A stretch of DNA of 24,644 bases from CAZJNX01 sp964547415 (GTDB lineage: Bacteria > Pseudomonadota > Alphaproteobacteria > Rhizobiales > Amorphaceae), in assembly GCA_964547415.1 (NCBI GenBank), contig CAZJNX010000046.1:1-24644 (forward strand), written 5' to 3'. Each line of letters begins with the position of its first letter. Within the stretch, counting starts at the first letter, position 1. Shown here piece by piece: positions 1-6,289 of the stretch. Below the pieces are notes generated by a model. That model was not told the DNA's origin. It was given only the letters and a program-made list of their open reading frames with translations, and did not search any database. The position numbers were made by a program, and so were the translations under genes.

Positions 1-371
<371 letters not shown>

Positions 372-397
372 GGGTCGTTGCCCTCTTCTGCCCGCCG

Positions 398-564
398 GGC
401 CCCGCGCGCCTGTCGCGCCGATCGGGGCCGGCTCGTCTCGTCTCCCGGCGGCTTCGGCCGCCCTCTCGCGGTGGACCGGCCAGCGCGCCCAGGGCGCTGC
501 GGCGGTCCGGATCGTCGCTCCCCTGAGTGTCCGCCCGTTCGTGCGGGCTGCCGACGCTCAGGGG
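398..564 (-). promoter_or_regulatory. leuA leader hairpins (putative attenuator region)
   Basis: Three stems lie between the leader-peptide stop and leuA. The first pairs 557-564 with 520-527 (perfect 8 bp, with an inner 5-bp GCCCG/CGGGC pair) and overlaps the leader stop codon. The second is 447-452 with 457-462 around a CGAA loop on the minus strand. The third pairs 398-404 with 423-429 (perfect 7 bp), about 27 nt before the leuA GTG. No U-run follows any of them, so the output could be Rho-dependent termination or masking of translation rather than classical intrinsic termination. Confidence 0.5.
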
Positions 565-680
565 CAGCTAAGGAGAAGGAGACCGGGAAGAAGGGCGAGG
601 CGCGCACACACGGGCAGGGCGGAGACCGCTCCGCCGCCGGCGAGGGGGCCACGGGGGCCGGTATGCGTCGTCGCAGTCAC
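558..680 (-). CDS. leuL: Leucine-rich leader peptide upstream of leuA (attenuator)
   Basis: Short frame, GTG to TGA, 40 codons, in the leuA leader. Residues 28-37 read LALLPGLLLL, seven Leu in ten. All seven use CTC or CTT (four are CTT) rather than CTG, the codon favoured elsewhere in this GC-rich DNA. A Leu-codon run just before a stop codon, upstream of a leucine-synthesis gene, is the hallmark of ribosome-mediated attenuation: a ribosome stalled for charged tRNA-Leu would change folding of the RNA ahead. The TGA lies inside the 5' arm of a perfect 8-bp stem (557-564 with 520-527). A second in-frame GTG at 611 would give a 17-residue peptide that keeps the run. No clear Shine-Dalgarno is seen at either GTG, so the start is uncertain. 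Confidence 0.72.
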   Translation of the reverse strand: MTATTHTGPRGPLAGGGAVSALPVCARLALLPGLLLLSCP

Positions 681-716
681 GGGGTCGGAAACCGTCCGGC
701 AGACACGTTCAGTGCC

Positions 717-745
717 AGACTATCCCCATGTTCCGCGCGATGCAA
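717..745 (-). promoter_or_regulatory. Probable sigma-70 promoter of the leuA leader transcript
   Basis: On the minus strand TTGCAT (740-745) and TAGTCT (717-722) are separated by 17 bp. Transcription would begin near 710, about 30 nt before the leader-peptide GTG. Spacing is ideal but each hexamer has mismatches. Confidence 0.45.
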
Positions 746-870
746 GGGACTGCCCGCGAACCGGGCTGCAAGGGCCTGAAACGTCAGCAAATCCGGGCGT
801 TCCCGGGGCTGGCCTGCATGTCAGTCATGCAGCCCGCCCGCTTGTTGGGCAGGCGATGCCGGCTAGGTAA

Positions 871-1002
871 GGGGCAGCTGTCGCACAGGAGACCGATCTC
901 CTCCCAGGTTCTCCCGTTCGCAGCTGTTCCCCTCTGGAGACCGCGACCACGAGCGTGGGCGCGGAACCTCGGCCGGGCCCTCGTGGCCCGGCCTTTTTTT
1001 TT
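871..1002 (+). ncRNA. Candidate small structured RNA with a CUCCUCCC motif
   Basis: No protein is plausible on the plus strand here, yet a strong plus-strand terminator ends the region at 1002, which implies a transcript. Three stems line up before it: GGGGCAGCTG (871-880) pairs with CAGCTG...CCCC (921-932, two-base bulge); CCGCG and CCACG (941-950) pair with CGTGG and CGCGG (954-963); the third is the terminator. Inside the first stem-loop is GGAGA/TCTCC and then CTCCTCCC (898-904 region), an anti-Shine-Dalgarno-like motif known from several alphaproteobacterial small RNAs that bind ribosome-binding sites. A weak promoter could be TTGTTG (842-847) with TAGGTA (864-869), but its start point would fall inside the first stem, so the true 5' end may be further upstream: 746-870 also folds strongly (for example CTGCATG/CATGCAG). 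No known family was recognised; a 6S-like RNA was considered but cannot be shown. Confidence 0.42.
971..1002 (+). terminator. Intrinsic terminator (plus strand)
   Basis: GGCCGGGCC (971-979), a 5-nt loop, GGCCCGGCC (985-993), then nine T residues (994-1002). It is a textbook Rho-independent terminator. It can only serve a plus-strand transcript, because on the minus strand the homopolymer precedes the stem. It stops 8 bases before the end of the converging minus-strand kinase-like gene. Confidence 0.88.
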
Positions 1003-1009
1003 CGCCCGT

Positions 1010-2875
1010 TCAGGCGCCGTCGCCAGCGGCCGGCAGGTCGATCTCCACGGTGGTGCCCGCCCGCGGGTCGGACGAGGCGCGGAAGGCAAGGCCGAGGCGC
1101 CGCGCCGCGGCCGAGGCGATCGCGAGGGACAGGTCCGCGGGCGCCGCCCCGGCTTCCGCCCGCGCCCCCCCGGCGGCGAGGCCGAAGGGGTCGAGGGCGA
1201 CCGCCATGGCGGTCGCGTCGAAGCCGGGGCCGTCGTCCCGCACCGTGATGCGGATGCCCCCCTCGCCCGCCGGGCTCGCGTCGATCCACACGCTGCCGCC
1301 CCGGGCCCGGCGGGCCGCCCCCGCGACGAGCTCGGCGAGGATGGTCTCGAGGAGGTCCGGGTCCGTCTCGACCGGCGGCAGGCCGTCGGCGACGACGAGG
1401 CTCGCTTTCGCGTCCGCCGCCTCGAGCGCGGGCCCGGCCGCCCGCCGCACCGCCACGAGGCTCGCCCCGAGGTCCACCCGCTCTGCCCCGACGGGGGCCC
1501 TGCCGAGGGCGATCCGGGCATAGGTCGAAAGCCGCTCCGCCTCGGCGAGGAGACGGCAGGCCTCCGCGCCGATGGCGTCGGCGTAGTGGCGGTAGCGCGC
1601 GCGGGGAAGGGCGCCGAGCCGCTCGTCCCGCACGATGCCCGCCATCCCTGCGATCGCGCCGAGGGGCGTTCTCAGCCCGTCGGCAAACGCGCCCATGGCG
1701 GCGAGCGCCTGACGGCCGCCGCCCGCGGCGGCCCGTTGCGGCTCGAGCGCGAGGAGGAGGGCGCCGCCGCCGGCGAACGGGATGGCGGCGAGGCGGGCGT
1801 TCGCCGCCACGGATTCGCCGTCGGCGCGGGCGAGGGCGACCTTGCGCTCGCCCCCGTCGGTCGCGGGGAGCGGCCCGGCCATCAGGGCCTCGAGCCCGCC
1901 CGCCGCCTCGATGGCCGCCGCGTCGGCGTGGCCGAGGAGGTCGAGGGCGGCGGGGTTGGCCGAGACGACTCGCCCGTCCCGGACCACGAGGAGCGGCATG
2001 GGCACGCGGTCGAGGAGCGCGGCTTCGGCGGTCCTTTCGGCCGGTGCGTCCCGGGGGAGGGGGACGAGGGCACCCGGCGTCGATCCCGCCGTCCCGGCGG
2101 ACGCGTCCTCCGGCAGGCGGGCGCCGAGGGCGGACGCGATGGCGCGGAAGGCCTCCTGCTCGGATCCCGACAGGCCGCCCCCGTCCGCCTCGGCGGGCGC
2201 GTCCGTGGCCTCGAGGGCGGCTGGCAGGACCGGCATCGCGTGGGCGGTCGCCTCGCTGGCCGCGCGCCGGTCGAAGGCCTGGCGCACGGCGGCGATCAGC
2301 GCCTTGGCCGAGCCGGCGCGGGCGGCGGGCGCCGCATGCCGCTCGCCCACGAGGAGGGCGAGGGGACCCCCGCCCACCGGGACCGCCCGGGCCCCCGGGG
2401 CGAGCGCCACCTCCCGGTCGGCGACGGTCACCGGCAGCGCGCCCGACAGGAAGTCGGCGAGGGCCGACAGCGGGTCGTCCGCGTCGGCGTCGGCGGCGGG
2501 GTCGAGGAGGGTGGCGAGGACGAGGCGGTCGGGAAGGTCCGAGCCCGCGGGCGGCGCCACCGGGGCGAGGGCGAAGCGCACCGTGCCGCCGCCCGCCTCC
2601 GGCGACAGGCGCACCACGCCCTGGGCCGGCTCGTCCTCGAAGAAGCGGCCGGCGTGGCGGGCGATCCCGCCGGCGAGGGCGGCGGCCTGCGCGGTCGGGC
2701 GGTCGAGGAGGTCGGCGGGCGTCCGGGCCCCGGCGAGGCGGGCGAAGGCGGCATTGAAGAAGTGGATCCGCGCGGTGTCCCGGTCGAGGACGGCTGCGGG
2801 ACGGGGGTCGCGGGCGGCCGCGCCCGGTCCTGCGAGGGAGAGGAGGTCGAGATAGCTCGCGAGGTCGTCGGTCAT
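1010..2875 (-). CDS. PAS-containing histidine-kinase-like protein lacking the phosphoacceptor His
   Basis: A 621-residue soluble signalling protein with the order PAS-like (about residues 25-130), a variable Ala-rich middle, a second PAS-like domain (about 285-380), then DHp and ATPase-like regions. The H-box reads ADGLRTPLGAI: Asp399 stands where the phosphorylated His of SHELRTPL belongs. The N-box (LAELVAGAARRA) lacks the Asn and the G2 box reads DLSLA instead of GLGLA, while the G1 box DDGPGFD is retained. Autophosphorylation is therefore unlikely; it may act as an allosteric scaffold or phosphatase partner, as known for some alphaproteobacterial cell-cycle pseudokinases (DivL has Tyr in place of His). 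No membrane segment is seen. The ATG at 2875 was preferred because an upstream extension to 2926 has no family-like sequence. The partner regulator is not in the window. Confidence 0.85.
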   Translation of the reverse strand: MTDDLASYLDLLSLAGPGAAARDPRPAAVLDRDTARIHFFNAAFARLAGARTPADLLDRPTAQAAALAGGIARHAGRFFEDEPAQGVVRLSPEAGGGTVRFALAPVAPPAGSDLPDRLVLATLLDPAADADADDPLSALADFLSGALPVTVADREVALAPGARAVPVGGGPLALLVGERHAAPAARAGSAKALIAAVRQAFDRRAASEATAHAMPVLPAALEATDAPAEADGGGLSGSEQEAFRAIASALGARLPEDASAGTAGSTPGALVPLPRDAPAERTAEAALLDRVPMPLLVVRDGRVVSANPAALDLLGHADAAAIEAAGGLEALMAGPLPATDGGERKVALARADGESVAANARLAAIPFAGGGALLLALEPQRAAAGGGRQALAAMGAFADGLRTPLGAIAGMAGIVRDERLGALPRARYRHYADAIGAEACRLLAEAERLSTYARIALGRAPVGAERVDLGASLVAVRRAAGPALEAADAKASLVVADGLPPVETDPDLLETILAELVAGAARRARGGSVWIDASPAGEGGIRITVRDDGPGFDATAMAVALDPFGLAAGGARAEAGAAPADLSLAIASAAARRLGLAFRASSDPRAGTTVEIDLPAAGDGA

Positions 2876-3217
2876 GGCGGAACTCGGCCTTGGGGCGCGC
2901 GGCCGGACGGCCGACGCCGGCAGCATCGCGCCCCATGGTTAACCGCCGGTGACCGCGCGGCAAACGGGTTGGCCTCGCCATCTGCCCGGAAAAGAGGCGG
3001 TCCTCGCGCCGACGATGGCGTGCGCCTTGCTTCGACTGCCCCGCGCCGGATAGGGGCCGGCAAGACGCGGCAGGTGCGACGCTGGCGTCGATCCGGTGTT
3101 CTTGAAGACGATCCTTGGCGCACTGACCTTAATTCGGGTGCGTGTTCGCCCGCCCGTTCGTGTAACCCGCCGCGGCCGGCCGAGCCCGCCCGCGCCCTTC
3201 GAGAGGATGGCCGAGCC
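2876..3217. other. Intergenic region between the kinase-like gene and the first phasin
   Basis: 342 bp between divergent genes; it should hold the promoters of both. A local drop in GC around 3100-3140 (TTGAAG at 3100, TTAATTC near 3128) marks a likely promoter zone for the phasin, but no pair of hexamers with good spacing could be fixed. No gene was recognised. Confidence 0.4.
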
Positions 3218-3604
3218 ATGGATGAGCCGTTCTCGCTTCCCCCGTCCGACCGGTTCATGGAGTACGCGGAGGAAAGCGCCGACAGCGCCATGAAAGTCTA
3301 CGGCGACCTGATGGCGGCGGCCGGCAAGGTAACCGAGGAGGTGGAGCAGTCCCGCGCCATGGTGGGCGCCCGGTCCCTCGCCCTCCAGCGCCAGGCCCTC
3401 GCCGCCGCCGACGACACCGTGACGGCCTGCCTCGACTTCGCCGGCAAGCTCGCCGGTGCCCGCTGCATGGGCGAGGTCCTCAACATCCAGTCCATGTTCG
3501 TGACCGACCGGATCGGCGCCATGCGCGAGCAGGCGGTCGACCTCGCCCGCGCGGGGACCGAATCGGCGGTCGCCTTCCAGGAGCACCTGCGCGCGCGCCT
3601 GTGA
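3218..3604 (+). CDS. Phasin family protein (first copy)
   Basis: Phasins coat polyhydroxyalkanoate granules and control their size and number. This 128-residue protein is almost entirely amphipathic helix. It ends with the phasin pattern NIQSMFVTDRIGAMREQAVD (residues about 88-107), where phasins usually read LQTEFAxxQAEAMxEQAKEL. There is no signal peptide or membrane segment. GAGAGG at 3201-3206 lies 11 nt before the ATG at 3218. An out-of-frame ATG at 3207 is not used. A second, longer phasin follows 184 bp downstream on the same strand with its own promoter. It is the more divergent of the two and could also belong to the phasin-like proteins that are not granule-bound. Confidence 0.8.
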   Translation: MDEPFSLPPSDRFMEYAEESADSAMKVYGDLMAAAGKVTEEVEQSRAMVGARSLALQRQALAAADDTVTACLDFAGKLAGARCMGEVLNIQSMFVTDRIGAMREQAVDLARAGTESAVAFQEHLRARL

Positions 3605-3615
3605 TCGCCTCGATG

Positions 3616-3644
3616 GTGCGCCGCAAAAAAATGTTGCGGCGCAC
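3616..3644. promoter_or_regulatory. 11-bp perfect inverted repeat, candidate operator of the second phasin
   Basis: GTGCGCCGCAA (3616-3626) and TTGCGGCGCAC (3634-3644) are exact reverse complements separated by 7 bp. The right arm contains the -35 hexamer of the phasin promoter. No T-run follows, so a terminator for the first phasin is less likely than a repressor site. PhaR, the PHA-responsive repressor that controls phasin genes, recognises short TGC/GCA-type palindromes, which makes it the obvious candidate (inference). Confidence 0.6.
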
Positions 3645-3662
3645 AATACGGCGTCCTATATC
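3634..3662 (+). promoter_or_regulatory. Probable sigma-70 promoter of the second phasin
   Basis: TTGCGG (3634-3639), a 17-bp spacer, then TATATC (3657-3662), in a stretch clearly less GC-rich than its surroundings. The start point would be near 3669, giving a leader of about 120 nt. The -35 lies inside the right arm of the 11-bp inverted repeat. Confidence 0.65.
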
Positions 3663-3788
3663 GGTGTCGGGCGGAACGCACCGCCCGGCCCGACAGCGGG
3701 TGGGGATCCGGAACGGCCTTACCCGGTCGCTCTGATTGTGCAACGGTCCGTGCTCGCCGAGGACGGACGATCATGGAGCACGATGCGA

Positions 3789-4289
3789 ATGACTGAAACC
3801 AACGTTCCGCACCCGGACAACCTGCCGGGCGAGGACGCCCCGGCCGGCCCGGTTCCCGTTCCCAACTTTCCGGCGTTCGACGTGACGAGCTACGAGATGC
3901 CGGACATGGTTCGGGAAATGGCGGAAAAGAGCGTAACCCAGGTCAAACAGGCGTACGAGCACGTAAAGACGGCTGCCGAGGAAGCGACGGACATGATGGA
4001 AGACACCTACGAGACCGCCCGCAAGGGCTTCGTCGACATGAACCTGAAGATGATCGACCACGCCCAGGCCAACACCGACCGCGCCTTCGCCTTCGCCAAG
4101 GAGATGATGAGCGTCAAGTCGATGTCCGAGGCGATCGAGCTTCAGACGAAGTTCGCGCGCGAGCAGTTCGAGCACATGGCCAACCAGGCCAAGGAGATGC
4201 AGGAGGCGGCCACCCAGATCGCTTCCGAGAGCTCCACGCCGATGCGCGAGGCGTTCGAGCGCACCACCGAGAAGTTCCGCGCCGCGTAA
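3789..4289 (+). CDS. Phasin (second copy)
   Basis: A 166-residue phasin of the alphaproteobacterial type. A Pro-rich N-terminus (about residues 1-35, ending in NFPAF) is followed by a long helical region beginning EMPDMVREMAEKSVTQVKQA. The diagnostic segment is AIELQTKFAREQFEHMANQA (about residues 117-136). It is expected at the surface of polyhydroxyalkanoate granules. GGAG at 3775-3778 sits 10 nt before the ATG at 3789. The in-frame ATG at 3783, two codons earlier, is only 4 nt from it and is the alternative start. The gene has its own promoter and a putative operator upstream, and two hairpins downstream, so it is probably transcribed alone. It is a closer match to the family than the first copy. 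Confidence 0.92.
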   Translation: MTETNVPHPDNLPGEDAPAGPVPVPNFPAFDVTSYEMPDMVREMAEKSVTQVKQAYEHVKTAAEEATDMMEDTYETARKGFVDMNLKMIDHAQANTDRAFAFAKEMMSVKSMSEAIELQTKFAREQFEHMANQAKEMQEAATQIASESSTPMREAFERTTEKFRAA

Positions 4290-4297
4290 GGCGTCGC

Positions 4298-4386
4298 GGC
4301 GCGCCGGCTCCCGGCGCGCCCCCCGCCCTCTGGGCGGATCGTCGAGCTGCCGATGGCCGGCCGCCCTTGCGCCCGGCCATTTCTTC
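4298..4386 (+). terminator. Two hairpins after the second phasin; the second is terminator-like
   Basis: GGCGCGCCGG (4298-4307) pairs perfectly with 4311-4320 across a 3-nt loop but lacks a T-run. ATGGCCGG (4353-4360) pairs with CCGGCCAT (4373-4380) and is followed by TTCTT, which fits an intrinsic terminator. They begin 9 bp after the phasin stop. Confidence 0.6.
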
Positions 4387-4424
4387 GTGGGCGCGCCAGC
4401 CTGAGCGGCCTGAGGCCGTTCTGA

Positions 4425-4624
4425 CCGGCGAGGTCGCGTCGGCCGTGGCCAGCGGCACGGACCCCCGGCGTTGCCGACGCGCGAGGGCGTGGTGCAGCGC
4501 TCCACGGGCGGCCGTGTGCGAAGCGCCATCCGCACCTCTCCCCGCCCCCGTGGCGACCGGTCGGGTCCGCGCGGGCGCACTGGCCGGATCCGTTTGCGAT
4601 CGGGCGGTCCGGCGAGGTCGCGTC
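4425..4624. repeat. Spacer with a 16-bp direct repeat
   Basis: CCGGCGAGGTCGCGTC occurs at 4425-4440 and again at 4609-4624, 184 bp apart. Bases just upstream of the two copies are also partly alike, so this may be an old duplication. The surrounding 4387-4759 contains no recognisable gene on either strand: the open frames are Arg/Pro/Ala-rich and match no family. Confidence 0.5.
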
Positions 4625-4759
4625 CGCCGCATCGGGGGTGCGCGCCGGCGCATGGTATCGGCCCCCTCGGGCTCGGCCACTGGCCATGGTCGCGGGCGGG
4701 CCCTCGCCCGTCGGCCCCCCGCGCGGACCGTCGCGCGACGGGCGGATGCCGGCCGGGCG

Positions 4760-5890
4760 TCAGCCGGTGGCGGCGCGGCGGCGGCTGCGGCGACGCTCCA
4801 GCTCGTCGCGCTCGATCAGCTCCATCAGCATGCCCTCGCGCAGGCCCCTGTCGGCGACGCGCAGGCGACGGCACGGCCAGCGGCGCCGGATCGCCTCCAG
4901 GATCGCGCAGCCCGCCAGCACCAGCTCGGCCCGCTCCGTCCCGATGCACGGGTTGGCGCAGCGCTCGGCGAAGCTCATGCGCACCACCTGGTCCACCAGG
5001 CGGTCCACGTCGTCCCGGTCGAGCCAGGTGCCGTCCACCCGCCGGCGGTCGTACCGCTCGAGGCCGAGGAAGACGCCCGCGAGCGTCGTCACCGTGCCGG
5101 AGGTGCCGAGGAGGTGGACGTCGCCGTGGCGCACCACCTCGTCGAGCCCGCTCTTGCCGACGCGGCCCAGAAGCTCCTCCACGTCCGCCACCATGTCCTC
5201 GAAGGCGGCCCCGTCCACGGGCGCGCCGCCGTGGCGCTCGGCGAGGGTCACCACCCCCACCGGCAGCGAGGTCCACGCCCGGATGCAGCGGGTGAGCGCC
5301 GTCCCCGACAGGCGGTGGCGGCCCGTGAGGTCCACCCACACGATCTCCGAGGAGCCGCCGCCGATGTCGAACAGCACCGCGCCGTCCGCCCGCCGGTCGA
5401 TCAGTGGCGCGCAGCCCGCGACGGCAAGACGTGCCTCGGTCGCCCGGTCGATGCATTCGAGGGCAAGGCCCGTCTCCGCCTCCACGCGGGAGACGAAGTC
5501 CGCCCCGTTCGTCGCGCTCCGGCAGGCCTCGGTGGCGATCAGGCGGGCAGCGGACACCCCCGCCCCCTCGATCTTGCCGCGGCACACGGCGAGGGCGGCG
5601 AGCGCCCGGTCCATCGCCTCGGGCGCGAGGCGGCCGGAGCGGCCGAGATCCTGTCCGAGGCGGACCACGCGGGAGAAGCCGTCGACCACGCGGAAGCCCC
5701 GTCCCCGCGGCTCGGCGATCAAGAGGCGGCAGTTGTTGGTGCCGAGGTCGAGGGCGGCGAAGCGGCGCGGCGGAGAAGCCGGCCCGTCCGGCCTCGCCGC
5801 TGGCGGGCAGCGTCCGCGGGGCGCCCTCTCTCCCTCCGCCAGCGGGGTGGCGGAGCCGGCTTCGGGCGCCTTGTCCAGAACCCCTGTCAT
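4760..5890 (-). CDS. Ppx/GppA family phosphatase (exopolyphosphatase or pppGpp phosphohydrolase)
   Basis: A 376-residue member of the ASKHA-fold Ppx/GppA family, which hydrolyses polyphosphate or converts pppGpp to ppGpp in the cytoplasm. After a Pro/Ala-rich tail of about 43 residues comes the phosphate-1 loop FAALDLGTNNCRLLIAE. The central motif ATEACRSATNG contains the catalytic-region Glu, the phosphate-2 loop LFDIGGGSSEIVWVDL follows, and then LLGTSGTVTTLAGV. It is the short one-module type, without the C-terminal HD-like domain of E. coli Ppx. In alphaproteobacteria the family often precedes rlmE; here the downstream neighbour is instead a gene-free spacer and the phasin. The ATG at 5890 has GAAAGG about 12 nt upstream. 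Which substrate it prefers cannot be told from sequence. Confidence 0.93.
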   Translation of the reverse strand: MTGVLDKAPEAGSATPLAEGERAPRGRCPPAARPDGPASPPRRFAALDLGTNNCRLLIAEPRGRGFRVVDGFSRVVRLGQDLGRSGRLAPEAMDRALAALAVCRGKIEGAGVSAARLIATEACRSATNGADFVSRVEAETGLALECIDRATEARLAVAGCAPLIDRRADGAVLFDIGGGSSEIVWVDLTGRHRLSGTALTRCIRAWTSLPVGVVTLAERHGGAPVDGAAFEDMVADVEELLGRVGKSGLDEVVRHGDVHLLGTSGTVTTLAGVFLGLERYDRRRVDGTWLDRDDVDRLVDQVVRMSFAERCANPCIGTERAELVLAGCAILEAIRRRWPCRRLRVADRGLREGMLMELIERDELERRRSRRRAATG

Positions 5891-5941
5891 CGCGAGCCGT
5901 GCCTTTCGTCGGGCACCGCCAGCCGGGTGCCCGGACCTGAA

Positions 5942-5969
5942 AGTGTAACAAAATCGACCGGGGGCACAA
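5942..5969 (-). promoter_or_regulatory. Probable promoter of the Ppx/GppA gene
   Basis: On the minus strand TTGTGC (5964-5969), 16 bp, TACACT (5942-5947), in the only AT-rich patch of this spacer. The start point would be near 5935, about 45 nt before the ATG at 5890. Confidence 0.5.
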
Positions 5970-6289
5970 TCGCGTTCGGCTGCGGCCACGCTTCGGCCGC
6001 CGCCGCCACCGGGCCGGCCCCGCGAAACATCCGGACCTATTGCACGGCTGCCGCACGGCCGGCGACCCGTTCCGGCCCCGTGCGCGCCGGCGCCGGCCGC
6101 CGTCCACCGGGCCGGGCGGGGGCGGACGAGCGGCCCCGGCCGCATGGCCCCTCGCACAGGAGGGTGTGCGGGCGAACGCGATCCCGTGTCGCCGCGCCGA
6201 CCGGGGGCAGCCGGGTCCTCTGCGAAGGGGACGTCGCCAGCCCTGGCCCGCGGCATCGCCGGTCCGCTTCCCCGCGACTTCGACCACGG

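Noticed and set aside
871..1002. Cobalamin riboswitch (a GGAGACC stretch resembles the B12 box)
   Set aside because: The rest of the riboswitch core could not be aligned, and no downstream plus-strand gene exists for it to control.
746..1002. 6S RNA, SRP RNA or tmRNA
   Set aside because: The SRP apical motif and tmRNA acceptor/tag elements are absent. A 6S-like rod can be drawn but the similarity is too weak to claim.
728..3604. Plus-strand open frame of 958 codons leading into the first phasin
   Set aside because: Most of it is antisense to the kinase-like gene. Only the last 128 codons, from the ATG at 3218 with its own ribosome-binding site, read as phasin.
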